DNA from: Bacteroidia bacterium
GTDB taxonomy: Bacteria > Bacteroidota > Bacteroidia > Flavobacteriales > Flavobacteriaceae
Direction of reading: 5' to 3'
Length of the DNA: 64,000 nucleotides
Assembly: GCA_030431695.1 (NCBI GenBank)
Contig: JAUIIU010000004.1
Location: 1 to 64,000 of the forward strand
Positions 8,211 through 17,713 of this stretch are shown here, one piece after another. The notes below the pieces were generated by a model, which had not been told where the DNA came from, searched no databases, and was given only the letters and a program-made list of their open reading frames with translations. The stretch's first letter is position 1, and every line of letters starts with the position of its first letter. A program made the position numbers and the translations under genes.

Positions 8211-9215
8211 ATGGTTCTAGTTAGCGGCGGTACAGGATTGGTAGGTTCTCACCTGCTTTATTTTCTTCTGAAAAAAGGCTTGACTGTTCGCGCTACTCAT
8301 AGAAAGAGCAGTGACCTGGAATCGGTTCGGAAGGTTTTTGGCTATTTCACCGAAGACCCGGACCCACTCTACGAACGCATCGAATGGATCGAAGCCAATA
8401 TCACGGATATCCCCGCCCTGGAAACCGCTTTTGATGGAGTGACCGAAGTCTATCATGCCGCGGCCTATATCAGTTTTCATCCCAAGCACTTTCAGAAACT
8501 GAAAAAAGCAAATATTGAAGGAACCGCCAATATGGTAAACCTGAGCCTGAAACACAATGTGCGCAAGTTTTGTTACGTAAGTTCCATTGCGACCCTGGGT
8601 TCTACTTTGGACGGCTCCCTGATCGATGAACAAACCGCCTGGGACCCGGAAGGCGATAACAGCGTTTATGCGATCACTAAATACGGGGCCGAAATGGAGG
8701 TATGGCGGGGTTCCCAGGAAGGTCTTGATGTGATCATCGTGAACCCTGCGGTGATCCTCGGTTCCGGGTACTGGAATTCGGGCAGCGGTGTGATCATCAA
8801 AATGGCCGCAGGTGGTACTAAATACTACACTTCGGGTGGTGTTGCAGTTGTAGACGTGGTCGATGTGGTTCGCGCTATGACAGAGCTGATGGACAGTGAT
8901 ATTCGCAATCAACACTATGTGCTTTCCGCAGAAAACATGTACTACAAGGATCTTATGTCGAACATAGCCGGGGCTGTTGGAGTCGAGCCACCGGGAAGTT
9001 CCATTTCAAAGTGGAAGATCGACCTGTTCCGAAAACTGGACTGGTTGAGTTCCAAACTGTTTAGGACAAGGCGCCGTATGCTGAAAGCTACGGTAAATTC
9101 GATGTTTAAGGTTTCATTCTATGATGGAAGTAAGATCGGGAGAGACCTGGGATTTCAGTATACTCCGGTTTCAGAAACCATTGATCGCGTGGGGAAAAAT
9201 TATATAGAACGATGA
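8211..9215 (+). CDS. NAD(P)-dependent epimerase/dehydratase (extended SDR)
   Basis: 334 residues. The N-terminal Rossmann loop VSGGTGLVGSHLL binds NAD(P), VYHAAAYISFHP is the typical NAG-like strand after it, and SSIATLG...YAITKYGAE supplies the Ser and the YxxxK catalytic pair (Y and K near residue 155). It resembles dihydroflavonol reductase-like and 3-beta-HSD-like SDRs of Bacteroidota. The substrate is not evident. It stands alone, divergent from tyrS and meeting the DUF4296 gene tail to tail with no gap. Confidence 0.85.
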   Translation: MVLVSGGTGLVGSHLLYFLLKKGLTVRATHRKSSDLESVRKVFGYFTEDPDPLYERIEWIEANITDIPALETAFDGVTEVYHAAAYISFHPKHFQKLKKANIEGTANMVNLSLKHNVRKFCYVSSIATLGSTLDGSLIDEQTAWDPEGDNSVYAITKYGAEMEVWRGSQEGLDVIIVNPAVILGSGYWNSGSGVIIKMAAGGTKYYTSGGVAVVDVVDVVRAMTELMDSDIRNQHYVLSAENMYYKDLMSNIAGAVGVEPPGSSISKWKIDLFRKLDWLSSKLFRTRRRMLKATVNSMFKVSFYDGSKIGRDLGFQYTPVSETIDRVGKNYIER

Positions 9216-9638
9216 TCAGTTGGACTCGGCCGGATCGATGAGACCCTTTGCCTTTCGGATACTATCCTGTTTCTTCTGAATCGGGCTTTTCTTCCTGAAA
9301 TTCACGCTGTCCAGTTCCGCGGCCATTTCAGCAAGCCGCTTCTCGATTTCTACAAACATGTTTTCATACGTATCCAGGTCCGAATTATACCAGGCGTGAC
9401 TACGCACGAACCTAAGGCTGTCGATACCATATTTATTGTACAGGAAGGAATCCAGCTTTATACCTCGCTGGCGAATGACCTTATTGTTCACGCTCTTCGC
9501 TGCATTACTTAGATAGGCATCGGTAAGTATATCGATCATCACATCACGTGCGATAAGGTCGTCCGGCATTTCGGGCTTTTCGACATGCTGACAGCCCAGC
9601 ATCAACAGCAATATGGCACAACAGAAATATCGCATCAT
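9216..9638 (-). CDS. DUF4296 lipoprotein
   Basis: 140 residues, starting with a lipoprotein signal whose lipobox LMLGC places the acylated Cys at residue 16. The mature part, with [14 protein letters not shown] and the [15 protein letters not shown] stretch, matches the DUF4296 family, found in Bacteroidota and of unknown function; it ends in a predicted coiled coil. The start overlaps the end of the dihydroorotase gene by four bases (ATGA), so it is the last member of the leftward unit GT2 glycosyltransferase, dihydroorotase, DUF4296. Confidence 0.8.
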   Translation of the reverse strand: MMRYFCCAILLLMLGCQHVEKPEMPDDLIARDVMIDILTDAYLSNAAKSVNNKVIRQRGIKLDSFLYNKYGIDSLRFVRSHAWYNSDLDTYENMFVEIEKRLAEMAAELDSVNFRKKSPIQKKQDSIRKAKGLIDPAESN

Positions 9639-10975
9639 CTGTTAAATGTGATTCGTTCTCCCCTGCTTCGGTTGGGGAATTTATGATTTTCATACGCCAG
9701 GCAACCATTTACGAAGGTGTGCGTGACCTTCGATCGGAAGGTACGCCCTTCAAATGGTGACCAGCCACATTTGTACAGAATATTCTCTTTGTTCACAGTC
9801 CAGGGTGAGTTGATATCTACCAGAACCAAGTCTGCCTTATACCCTTCACGAATAAAACCCCTGTCCTTGATCTCGAACAATATGGCCGGGTTATGCGCAG
9901 TCTTCTGCACTATGGTCTCAATATCCAGCAATCCGTTGTGATGCATCTCGAACAAAGCCGCCAGGGCATGCTGAACCAATGGTCCACCGGAAGGAGCCTC
10001 GGTATAGACCCCCGCCTTTTCTTCAATAGTGTGCGGCGCATGGTCTGTGGCGATCACATCAATACGATCGTCATTCAGTGCTTTCAGCAATCCTTCACGG
10101 TCTGCCGCGGTCTTTACCGCCGGATTCCATTTGATTCGTGACCCTTTGGTCTTGTAATCTTCATCGGAGAACCACAGGTGATGGATACAAACTTCGGCTG
10201 TGATCTTCTTATCTTTTAGCGGCTTCTTCTTATCGAACAAAGCCGTTTCTTTCTTTGTTGAAAGGTGAAAAACATGTAGTCTTGCCCCTGTCTTTTTTGC
10301 CAGCTTTATGGCATTCGACGACGAGATGTAGCAGGCTTCCTCACTGCGGATCTTCGGGTGCATCTCCATCGGGATATCGTCCCCGTACTTCTCCTTGTAC
10401 TCGGCAAGGTTCTTACGAATGGTAGCCTCATCCTCGCAATGGACGGAGATGAGCAGGTCAGTTCTGCTGAAGATCTTTTCCAGGACCTTCACATCGTCCA
10501 CCAGCATATTCCCCGTACTGGAACCCAGGAATAGTTTGAGACCGGCAACTTTTGTCTTGTCTACCTTCAGGATCTCCTCGAGGTTATCATTGGTGCCCCC
10601 AAACATAAAGGAGTAATTGGCCCAGGATGTTTCCGCGGCCCTGCTGAATTTCTGCTCCAGCAATTCGATGGTAGTCGCCTGGGGCACGGTGTTGGGCATT
10701 TCAATAAAAGTGGTGATCCCACCTGCAACTGCAGCCCTGGATTCGGTTTCTATCGTCGCCTTATGTGTCAATCCGGGCTCCCTGAAGTGAACCTGGTCGT
10801 CTATCATTCCGGGAATCAGATACTGGCCATCTGCGTCGATTACCTTCGTATCTGCCGATTTCACACTAATACTCCCCCCCACTTCCGCGATCCTATCTCC
10901 TTCGATCCGCACATCACCCTGGGTGATTGTGCCCTCATTCACGATATTCGCGTTCTTAATCAGTATTGTACTCAT
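9635..10975 (-). CDS. pyrC: dihydroorotase (class I-type)
   Basis: 446 residues, amidohydrolase fold. It should interconvert carbamoyl-aspartate and dihydroorotate in pyrimidine synthesis. Visible features are the metal motif region [14 protein letters not shown], the carbamylated-Lys strand [13 protein letters not shown], the His-containing SVHCEDE and HVFHLST, and the catalytic Asp in IATDHAPH. The first metal motif reads QVH where most dihydroorotases have HVH; I believe this is shared by Bacteroidota homologs. The gene starts one base inside the stop of the GT2 glycosyltransferase. Confidence 0.88.
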   Translation of the reverse strand: MSTILIKNANIVNEGTITQGDVRIEGDRIAEVGGSISVKSADTKVIDADGQYLIPGMIDDQVHFREPGLTHKATIETESRAAVAGGITTFIEMPNTVPQATTIELLEQKFSRAAETSWANYSFMFGGTNDNLEEILKVDKTKVAGLKLFLGSSTGNMLVDDVKVLEKIFSRTDLLISVHCEDEATIRKNLAEYKEKYGDDIPMEMHPKIRSEEACYISSSNAIKLAKKTGARLHVFHLSTKKETALFDKKKPLKDKKITAEVCIHHLWFSDEDYKTKGSRIKWNPAVKTAADREGLLKALNDDRIDVIATDHAPHTIEEKAGVYTEAPSGGPLVQHALAALFEMHHNGLLDIETIVQKTAHNPAILFEIKDRGFIREGYKADLVLVDINSPWTVNKENILYKCGWSPFEGRTFRSKVTHTFVNGCLAYENHKFPNRSRGERITFNR

Positions 10976-11715
10976 CAGATATCGTTAAAATCTGAACCTC
11001 CGAACATACTTCGGAATTTCATCGTTATTACTCCGAAAATCGCTTCGGAAATGATTCCGCCGCTCATTTTCGACTCCCCTTTTGTTCGATCGGTAAATAC
11101 GACCGGCACTTCAACGATCTTGAACTTCGCAAGATATGCCTTGAACTTCATCTCAATCTGAAACGCATAGCCCACGAACCTTATTTTGTCGAGGTTGATT
11201 TTCTCCAGGACCTTTCTTCGGTAACAGACGAAGCCAGCGGTGGTATCGTATATGCGCATCCCTGTTATGATCCGAACGTACTTCGATGCCAGCCACGACA
11301 GCAATACCCTGCTCATAGGCCAGTTTACCACGTTGACGCCCTTGACGTACCGGGAACCGATCGAAAGGTCGGACCCATCTCTGTAACATGCGTTGTACAA
11401 ACGGATCAGATCGTTCGGGTTATGGGAAAAATCCGCGTCCATCTCGAAGATATATTCGTAATCATGCTTCAATGCCCATTTAAACCCGGCTATATATGCT
11501 GTTCCCAGTCCAAGTTTCCCCTTACGTTCAAGAAGAAACAACCGTTCGCCGTATTCAACCTGAAGTTGTTTTACGCTCGAAGCAGTACCATCCGGGGAGT
11601 TATCATCCACAACCAAAATATCGAACTCGCGTTGCAGCGAAAACACATTCCGAATCAGCCTTTCTATGTTCTCCTTTTCGTTATAAGTGGGTATAACCAC
11701 CAATGCGTTCGACAT
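10975..11715 (-). CDS. GT2 glycosyltransferase, polyprenol-phosphate mannosyltransferase-like
   Basis: 246 residues when started at the ATG at 11715 ([16 protein letters not shown]); an upstream TACATTTG promoter box supports this start over the longer frame. The GT2 fold is shown by [31 protein letters not shown] (metal-binding DAD) and GSRYVKG. The spacing matches dolichol/polyprenol monophosphomannose synthases, which load a sugar from a nucleotide onto a lipid-phosphate carrier at the cytoplasmic face. There is no C-terminal membrane anchor. It is the first gene of the unit with dihydroorotase and DUF4296. Confidence 0.85.
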   Translation of the reverse strand: MSNALVVIPTYNEKENIERLIRNVFSLQREFDILVVDDNSPDGTASSVKQLQVEYGERLFLLERKGKLGLGTAYIAGFKWALKHDYEYIFEMDADFSHNPNDLIRLYNACYRDGSDLSIGSRYVKGVNVVNWPMSRVLLSWLASKYVRIITGMRIYDTTAGFVCYRRKVLEKINLDKIRFVGYAFQIEMKFKAYLAKFKIVEVPVVFTDRTKGESKMSGGIISEAIFGVITMKFRSMFGGSDFNDI

Positions 11716-11731
11716 GGGGTTGAATTTTGGG

Positions 11732-11739
11732 CAAATGTA
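11732..11739 (-). promoter_or_regulatory. -7 promoter element TACATTTG
   Basis: On the minus strand 11739-11732 reads TACATTTG, matching TAnnTTTG, 16 bases upstream of the chosen start of the GT2 glycosyltransferase at 11715. Confidence 0.45.
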
Positions 11740-11769
11740 CCTTTTTTTAACTAAATATTCTGTGCATTT

Positions 11770-12489
11770 ATGACCAATACAACACTTTTTATCCAATCGA
11801 AAAACCGCTACCTTTACCAAAAAACAAAGGGCTTGGACTACTTTAGCAGAGAGATCGTTTCCAACGACTGGGCTACATACCTGCTGGTTCTGTGTGTACT
11901 GCTGTATTCGCTTTCGCGATACTTATATCCCCAGCGGTTCCTGGAATTCGTGCTACTGCCGATCACCAATAAATATTACCTCGTTCAGGGTAAGAATAAC
12001 GAAATATTCCACCCCTTCAACATCATACTCTTCGTCGCGCAGGTTATTTCGTTCTCATTGTTCATCTTTCTTCTGATCCGGACCTGGGACCCTGAAATCG
12101 CTGCCGGCAATAAATGGTTGTATGTACAAATAGCCACAGGTTACGGCGCATTCCTGCTGGCAAAGTATTACCTGGAGAAGATCATTAGCTCTGTTTTCGA
12201 CCTGGAACCGTTGTTCGATCAGTACCTTTATGAGAAAATAACATACAGGAACCTGCTCGCAATTGCTGTATTCCTGGGCAATCTTGCCTTCTTTTATGTG
12301 TATGAACCCAACTTGAACGTTCTGCTTATTTTCGTGGGAGTCATTGTGATACTCAATGCCATCACAATATTTTACAGCTATAAAACGAACGGAAAACTGA
12401 TTTTAAGGAATTTCTTCTATTTTATTTTGTATCTTTGCGCACTTGAAATTTCACCCTATTTTATTCTTTACAAAGTATTTATAGACTAG
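11770..12489 (+). CDS. DUF4271 membrane protein
   Basis: 239 residues with about six membrane segments. REIVSNDWATYLLVLC near residue 27 and the PYFILYKVF ending match the DUF4271 family of Bacteroidota inner-membrane proteins, of unknown function. The true start may lie closer to residue 25, where the conserved region begins. It is followed after 23 bases by hemD, an arrangement that recurs in this phylum, but its role in heme synthesis is unproven. Confidence 0.75.
   Translation: MTNTTLFIQSKNRYLYQKTKGLDYFSREIVSNDWATYLLVLCVLLYSLSRYLYPQRFLEFVLLPITNKYYLVQGKNNEIFHPFNIILFVAQVISFSLFIFLLIRTWDPEIAAGNKWLYVQIATGYGAFLLAKYYLEKIISSVFDLEPLFDQYLYEKITYRNLLAIAVFLGNLAFFYVYEPNLNVLLIFVGVIVILNAITIFYSYKTNGKLILRNFFYFILYLCALEISPYFILYKVFID
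12428..12435 (+). promoter_or_regulatory. internal -7 element TATCTTTG before hemD
   Basis: TATCTTTG inside the 3' end of the DUF4271 gene matches the -7 consensus and lies 78 bases before the hemD start. It could give hemD independent transcription; no -33 TTG is seen at the right spacing. Confidence 0.3.
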
Positions 12490-12512
12490 GGTGATTTTTA
12501 AAAAGGTAGCCT

Positions 12513-13259
12513 ATGAAAGTGAAGACTATTCTGGTTTCTCAACCGGAGCCGAAAGTTGAAAACTCTCCTTATTTCGACCTGATCGAAAAGCAGAAAGTAA
12601 AGATCGATTTCAGGCCTTTTATTCATGTGGAAGGAGTTTCCAGCAAAGAAGTTCGATCGCAGAAGGTCGATCTGGTGAACTACAGCGCCATCATTCTTAC
12701 GAGCAGGAACGCGGTTGATCACTTTTTCCGAATCGCCGAGGAAATGCGATTCAAGGTGCCGGACACCATGAAATATTTCTGCCAGAGTGAGGCTGTGGCA
12801 TACTACCTTCAGAAATACGTTGTATACCGAAAAAGAAAGATCTACGTTGGAAAGCGAACATTCCAGGAGTTATCTCCACTTATCAAGAAATACAAAACAG
12901 AGAAGTTCCTTTTACCTTCTTCCGATAAACTGAAACCTACCGTACCGGAGATACTCGACGAGTTGGGAGTTAACTGGAAGCAGGCGACGTTCTATAAGAC
13001 CGTAGTGAGCGACCTCAGCGACCTGAGGGATGTCTACTACGATATCCTCGTGTTCTTTAGTCCGAGTGGAATCCAGTCACTGTTGGAAAACTTCCCCGAT
13101 TTCGAGCAAAATAACACTAGAATTGCTGTCTTTGGGAATACTACCATCCAGGCTGCCACGGATCACGGCCTAAGGGTAGACATCAAAGCTCCGACCCCTG
13201 AGACACCATCCATGACAATGGCCCTTGAAAAATACATCAAGGAAGCGAACAAAAAATAA
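12513..13259 (+). CDS. hemD: uroporphyrinogen-III synthase
   Basis: 248 residues. HemD closes and inverts ring D of hydroxymethylbilane to make uroporphyrinogen III for heme and siroheme. The family is weakly conserved; the call rests on the two-domain pattern with TILVSQPEP at the start, AIILTSRNAVDHFF, LLPSSDKLKPTVPEIL, and the late FFSPSGIQSL...AVFGNTTIQAATDHGL signature. It follows the DUF4271 gene as in other flavobacteria and is closed by a strong terminator at 13277. Other tetrapyrrole genes are not in the window. Confidence 0.85.
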   Translation: MKVKTILVSQPEPKVENSPYFDLIEKQKVKIDFRPFIHVEGVSSKEVRSQKVDLVNYSAIILTSRNAVDHFFRIAEEMRFKVPDTMKYFCQSEAVAYYLQKYVVYRKRKIYVGKRTFQELSPLIKKYKTEKFLLPSSDKLKPTVPEILDELGVNWKQATFYKTVVSDLSDLRDVYYDILVFFSPSGIQSLLENFPDFEQNNTRIAVFGNTTIQAATDHGLRVDIKAPTPETPSMTMALEKYIKEANKK

Positions 13260-13276
13260 TTGAGACTTTTATCCAT

Positions 13277-13308
13277 AAAAAAAGCGCTGATCACTCAGCG
13301 CTTTTTTT
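13277..13308. terminator. strong bidirectional intrinsic terminator
   Basis: A perfect 14-base inverted repeat (A7-GCGCTGA at 13277-13290 with TCAGCGC-T7 at 13295-13308) with a 4-base loop lies between the convergent hemD and pckA genes. The A-run and T-run allow it to work in both directions. Confidence 0.9.
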
Positions 13309-13324
13309 GTTGCATCATAAATGA

Positions 13325-14926
13325 TCAAGCAATTTTTGGAGCTCCTGCCATGATCTCTTCATTAGCGTACTCCGCGAATTTCTCGAAATTATCATTAAAG
13401 GACCTGGCGAGTTGCTCGGCCTTTTTATCGTAAGCTTCTTTATTTGCCCAGGTATCCTTCGGATTAAGTACTTCAGAAGGTACATTCGGACACTCCTGCG
13501 GTATGTTAAGTCCGAATATCGGGTGAGTTCTGAACGGAACATTATCCAGCTTACCATCCAGGGCTGCATCGATCATCGCCCTTGTGTATTTCAGCTTCAT
13601 TCGGGAACCGGTACCATAAGGACCACCTGTCCATCCCGTATTCACCAGCCATACATTTACACCGGCCTTCTGCATCTTCTCACTCAACATCTCGGCGTAC
13701 TTGGTTGGGTGTAATGGCATGAAAGGTGCTCCGAAACAGGCTGAAAAGCTCGGAAGTGGCTCATCAATACCTTCCTCGGTACCCGCTACCTTGGCTGTAT
13801 AACCGCTGATAAAGTGATAGGCAGCCTGACCTGGGGTTAGCTTTGAAATCGGTGGCAATACCCCGAATGCGTCGGCGGTGAGGAAAAATATGTTCTTCGG
13901 ATTCTCCCCGATGGAAGGCACCTGTATATTGTCGATATGGTAGATAGGGTAGCTGACGCGAGTATTCTGAGTGATACTCGAATCTTTGAAGTCCACACTG
14001 CCATTATCATCCATGATCACATTCTCGAGAATAGCTCCCGGCTTGATAGCGCGGAAAATATCGGGTTCGTTCTCTTCAGTAAGATCAATGACCTTAGCAT
14101 AACAACCACCCTCGAAATTGAATACTGTATTCTCCGATGTCCAACCGTGCTCATCATCTCCAATGAGTTTTCGCTCCGGCACCGCCGAAAGTGTCGTTTT
14201 ACCTGTTCCGGACAAACCGAAGAACAAGGCGGTTTCTCCATTCGGTCCAACATTGGCCGAGCAGTGCATCGGTAAGGTGTTTCTGAAGACAGGAAGTTCA
14301 AAGTTAAGTGCGGAGAAGATCCCCTTCTTGATCTCACCGGTATAGCCCGTACCTCCGACAATCGCCATTTTCCTGGTGAAGTTGAGGATGGCAAAATTGT
14401 GCTGTCTTGTTCCGTCTTCATCAGGAACAGCCATAAAACCAGGGGCATTCACCACGATCCATTCGGGTTGAAAATCCTCCAACTCACTCTCTTCCGGACG
14501 CAGGAACATATTGTAAACAAATAAATTGCTCCATGGGTACTCGTTGATCACCCGTATGTCGGTTCGGTAGTTAGTGTCGGCACAGGCATAGCTGTCCCTC
14601 ACATAAACGTCTTTACCGGAAAGGTATGCTGTGATCTTCTTATAAAGTTTATCAAACTTATCGGGGTCGAAAGGCTTGTTAACCTTCCCCCACCAAACCC
14701 TGTCGCGGGTGATGTCGTCTTCAACTATAAACCTGTCCTGTGGTGATCTCCCGGTGAATTCCCCTGTGTCGATCGCGAGCGCACCGGAGTCGGCTTCGCG
14801 TCCCATACCTTTTTCAAGGGTTTCGTTGTGTAATTCTTCAGGGGTTAATTGGTACTTTACATTTGCGTTTGTGATTCCGTAATGTTCGAGCGAAATCGAT
14901 TTCGAAGTTTGGTTATTTTCGACCAT
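13325..14926 (-). CDS. pckA: phosphoenolpyruvate carboxykinase (ATP)
   Basis: 533 residues, the normal length for ATP-type PEPCK. It converts oxaloacetate plus ATP to phosphoenolpyruvate in gluconeogenesis. The P-loop GLSGTGKTTLS sits near the middle, preceded by the metal-binding MHCSANVG stretch and followed by LIGDDEHGW. GYTAKVAGTEEG and the GPYGTGSRMKL region match the family. It is transcribed alone, with a TATTTTTG box 24 bases upstream and a shared terminator downstream. Confidence 0.97.
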   Translation of the reverse strand: MVENNQTSKSISLEHYGITNANVKYQLTPEELHNETLEKGMGREADSGALAIDTGEFTGRSPQDRFIVEDDITRDRVWWGKVNKPFDPDKFDKLYKKITAYLSGKDVYVRDSYACADTNYRTDIRVINEYPWSNLFVYNMFLRPEESELEDFQPEWIVVNAPGFMAVPDEDGTRQHNFAILNFTRKMAIVGGTGYTGEIKKGIFSALNFELPVFRNTLPMHCSANVGPNGETALFFGLSGTGKTTLSAVPERKLIGDDEHGWTSENTVFNFEGGCYAKVIDLTEENEPDIFRAIKPGAILENVIMDDNGSVDFKDSSITQNTRVSYPIYHIDNIQVPSIGENPKNIFFLTADAFGVLPPISKLTPGQAAYHFISGYTAKVAGTEEGIDEPLPSFSACFGAPFMPLHPTKYAEMLSEKMQKAGVNVWLVNTGWTGGPYGTGSRMKLKYTRAMIDAALDGKLDNVPFRTHPIFGLNIPQECPNVPSEVLNPKDTWANKEAYDKKAEQLARSFNDNFEKFAEYANEEIMAGAPKIA

Positions 14927-14949
14927 TATTCAGATGTTGTTGTGGGCTA

Positions 14950-14957
14950 CAAAAATA
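14950..14957 (-). promoter_or_regulatory. -7 promoter element TATTTTTG of pckA
   Basis: On the minus strand 14957-14950 reads TATTTTTG, an exact TAnnTTTG match, 23 bases before the pckA start at 14926. Confidence 0.5.
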
Positions 14958-14994
14958 ACAAAAAGGCCTTAGAAAGACGTGAAATTTATGATAT

Positions 14995-15393
14995 TTATCC
15001 CCTGTTAATTGTTAACAATCCATAGGCTAGTCGCAACCATCCCACGATAAATAACAACCCGCCCAGCGGGGTAACAGGCCCCAGGAATGAGACACTGAAT
15101 GACAAGAGGCTTTTCAGGGATAAAACATATATGGAGCCTGAAAAGAACAGAATTCCGAAGATAAAAAAACGAAAGACCCACTTTCGGGTTGATTTCGGAA
15201 TTGCCGCAGCAAATCCAAGAACCAACAAGCCAAGTGAGTGATACATCTGGTATCGAACCCCGGTGTTGAAAGTAGCGATCGCTTCGGCATCTACCAACTT
15301 CTCCAGACCGTGGGCTCCAAAGGCGCCTAGACCAATGGTCAGAGCTAATAACAAAGCGGCCGTAACGGTTATTTTTTTATCGAATTCAGGCAT
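14995..15393 (-). CDS. DUF423 small membrane protein
   Basis: 132 residues with four membrane segments. The GAFGAHGLEK motif and RYQMYHSLGLL are the signature of the DUF423 (YgdD-like) family of inner-membrane proteins, whose function is not established. It is transcribed divergently from the saccharopine dehydrogenase-like gene, with a 70-base gap, and away from pckA by only 68 bases. Nothing nearby indicates a specific role. Confidence 0.8.
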   Translation of the reverse strand: MPEFDKKITVTAALLLALTIGLGAFGAHGLEKLVDAEAIATFNTGVRYQMYHSLGLLVLGFAAAIPKSTRKWVFRFFIFGILFFSGSIYVLSLKSLLSFSVSFLGPVTPLGGLLFIVGWLRLAYGLLTINRG

Positions 15394-15463
15394 AATAAGA
15401 GCGACATTTTTGGTAATTTCGTATAGGGGAAAACAGGGGGTTAAAATTACGAAAAACCATTAG

Positions 15464-16834
15464 ATGAGAAACATTTTAATCATCGGCGCGGGCCGCTCGG
15501 CTACAAGCCTGATCCAGTACATATTAGACAAATCCGAAGAACAGGACCTGCTGGTAACCATAGGGGATATTTCTATTCAAAATGCAAAGCGACTGGCAGG
15601 TGGGCACCCAAACGCAGAAGCGTATGTACTCGATATTCACAACGACCAGGATAGGAGGAATGCTATCAAGGACAGTGATATTGTGATATCTATGTTACCG
15701 GCTCGCTATCACATAGAAGTGGCCCGCGATTGCCTGGAATTCGGGAAGAACCTTGTTACCGCTTCCTATGTAAGCGACGAGATGCAATCCCTTCACCGCA
15801 AAGTGGAAGCCAAAGGGCTTGTATTTATGAACGAGATCGGTGTGGATCCCGGGATCGACCATATGAGTGCCATGCAGGTGATAGACCGGATCCGCGACGG
15901 CGGGGGAAAGATGCTGATGTTCGAATCGTTCACCGGCGGACTGGTTGCCCCTGAAAGCGACGACAACCTGTGGAACTATAAATTCACCTGGAACCCCAGG
16001 AATGTGGTACTGGCCGGGCAAGGCGGGGCAGCAGAGTTCATACAGGAAGGCACCTATAAGTACATCCCCTATCACCGGTTGTTTCGTAGGACGGAATTCC
16101 TCGAGATCGAAGGTTACGGACGCTTTGAAGCATACGCAAACCGGAATTCACTGAAATACCGTAAGATCTACGGACTGGAAGACATACTTACCCTCTATCG
16201 CGGAACGATCCGCCGGGTTGGGTTCAGCAAGGCGTGGAATATCTTTGTGCAGTTGGGAATGACGGACGACAGCTATATCATCCCGAATTCGGAGGAACTG
16301 TCCTACCGACAGTTCGTAAATCTCTTCCTTCCGTATTCACCAACTGATTCCGTGGAACTCAAGCTCCGACACAACCTGAAGATCGACCAGGACGACCTGA
16401 TGTGGGACAAGCTGGTAGAACTCGATATCTTCAATAAGCAAAAGAAGATCGGTATCAAGGAAGCTACCCCGGCTATGGCACTTCAGAAGATACTTATGGA
16501 CAAATGGACCCTGAAGGAACACGAGAAGGACATGATCGTGATGTACCACAAGTTTGGTTACGAGCTCGAAGGCAAGAAGAAACAGATCGATAGCTATATG
16601 GTGATCAAGGGAGAAGACCAGACGTATACAGCTATGGCCAAAACAGTTGGATTACCTGTCGCCATTGCAGCACTGAAGATCCTGAATGGTGAGATCACCA
16701 CTCCCGGCGTTCTTCGACCAATCGCCAAAGAGATCTACGAGCCAATCCTGAAAGAACTGGAAGAACACGGGGTAACCTTTAACGAACACTTCGCAGATTA
16801 CCTGGGGTATAACCCTGAAGGTGTAGGAGGCTAA
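15464..16834 (+). CDS. saccharopine dehydrogenase-like oxidoreductase
   Basis: 456 residues. The Rossmann motif ILIIGAGRSATSL at residues 4-16 binds NAD(P); the domain continues to SMLPARYH and TASYVSDEM, and EIGVDPGIDHMSA near residue 125 is the signature of the saccharopine dehydrogenase (LYS9-type) family. The C-terminal region has the catalytic-domain fold of that family. It could act in lysine degradation by cleaving saccharopine to glutamate and aminoadipate semialdehyde, but no lysine-ketoglutarate reductase is nearby. A paired hairpin repeat follows the gene. Confidence 0.83.
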   Translation: MRNILIIGAGRSATSLIQYILDKSEEQDLLVTIGDISIQNAKRLAGGHPNAEAYVLDIHNDQDRRNAIKDSDIVISMLPARYHIEVARDCLEFGKNLVTASYVSDEMQSLHRKVEAKGLVFMNEIGVDPGIDHMSAMQVIDRIRDGGGKMLMFESFTGGLVAPESDDNLWNYKFTWNPRNVVLAGQGGAAEFIQEGTYKYIPYHRLFRRTEFLEIEGYGRFEAYANRNSLKYRKIYGLEDILTLYRGTIRRVGFSKAWNIFVQLGMTDDSYIIPNSEELSYRQFVNLFLPYSPTDSVELKLRHNLKIDQDDLMWDKLVELDIFNKQKKIGIKEATPAMALQKILMDKWTLKEHEKDMIVMYHKFGYELEGKKKQIDSYMVIKGEDQTYTAMAKTVGLPVAIAALKILNGEITTPGVLRPIAKEIYEPILKELEEHGVTFNEHFADYLGYNPEGVGG

Positions 16835-16850
16835 GAAACTTTAATTTGTT

Positions 16851-16952
16851 GTCACTTCGAGTGATTATTGGACCAGGTCCAATAATCGTATCGAGAAGTA
16901 TTCTTTGTCTGTTCTCGATACGATCAGCCTCCGGCTGACCACTCGAACCGAC
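16851..16952. repeat. REP-like paired inverted-repeat element, copy 1
   Basis: A palindromic block of about 100 bases between convergent genes. The outer arms TTCGAGTG and CACTCGAA and the inner arms TCGTATCGAGAA (16886-16897) and TTCTCGATACGA (16912-16923) are mutually inverted. Each half also contains its own hairpin: ATTATTGGACC with its complement (16864-16886), and TCAGCC-TCC-GGCTGA (16924-16938). A related element with different hairpin stems lies at 53229. This is the structure of a two-unit REP/BIME element. Confidence 0.75.
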
Positions 16953-16958
16953 AAAATC

Positions 16959-17651
16959 TTAATCTCTACCTCCCATAAACATACTGATAAAATATAGCAG
17001 CGTTGCCAGGGATCCAAGGGCGGCAACAACATAAGTACGGGCGGCCCATTTCAGGGCATCTTTTGCTCCTGCATACTCCTGTTGAGTTACCATATTGTTG
17101 TTCTGAAGCCAGGCCAATGCACGATTACTGGCATCGTACTCTACTGGCAAGGTGATGAACGAAAACACCGTAGTCATGGCAAACAGACCTATCCCGACAA
17201 GGAAGATCCAGTTTCCGAAGGCCACCCCAGAAAAGGTGAGTACCAGACCGGCCATGATCACGAAGTTCGAAAGTTTACTGGCTACGCCTACCATCGGCAC
17301 TATGGCCGAACGCATCTGCAGCCAGTTATAGGCGGTCGCATGTTGCACTGCGTGTCCGCATTCGTGTGCAGCAACAGCCGCCGCAGCCGCATTCCGTTGC
17401 ATGTAAACACCTTCACTTAGGTTTACGGTCTTGGTTTGTGGATTATAGTGGTCTGTAAGCATTCCCGGTGTAGAAACTACCTGAACATCATAAATGCCAT
17501 TATCGCTGAGCATCTTCTCGGCGATCTCCTTCCCGCTCATTCCGTTTCGCAACGACACTTTGGAATACTTCCTGAATTTACTTTTTAATTGTCCGCTTAC
17601 GAGCATGCTCACCAAAAAGATCACCCCGGCAAGCAAATAATATCCCATCAT
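16959..17651 (-). CDS. zinc metallopeptidase (YugP/Zn_peptidase_2 family)
   Basis: 230 residues. An N-terminal membrane segment is followed by a soluble stretch with the zinc motif AAHECGHAVQHA near residue 95, then two or three further membrane segments (VIMAGLVLTFSGV, WIFLVGIGLFAM) and a final one. EYDASNRALAWL contains the likely third metal ligand region. This is the layout of YugP-like membrane metallopeptidases; the substrate is unknown. It is a single gene, 62 bases downstream of leuS on the same strand, with the REP-like element just past its end. Confidence 0.87.
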   Translation of the reverse strand: MMGYYLLAGVIFLVSMLVSGQLKSKFRKYSKVSLRNGMSGKEIAEKMLSDNGIYDVQVVSTPGMLTDHYNPQTKTVNLSEGVYMQRNAAAAAVAAHECGHAVQHATAYNWLQMRSAIVPMVGVASKLSNFVIMAGLVLTFSGVAFGNWIFLVGIGLFAMTTVFSFITLPVEYDASNRALAWLQNNNMVTQQEYAGAKDALKWAARTYVVAALGSLATLLYFISMFMGGRD

Positions 17652-17713
17652 AGCTTTTTTGTTTTTTAATTGAATTAAATATACAACCTATATAGCAAAA
17701 AGTATGCTAAATT

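Noticed and set aside
8217-8915. A 232-codon open frame on the minus strand
   Set aside because: Antisense to the SDR gene at 8211-9215; no recognisable domain and no promoter box.
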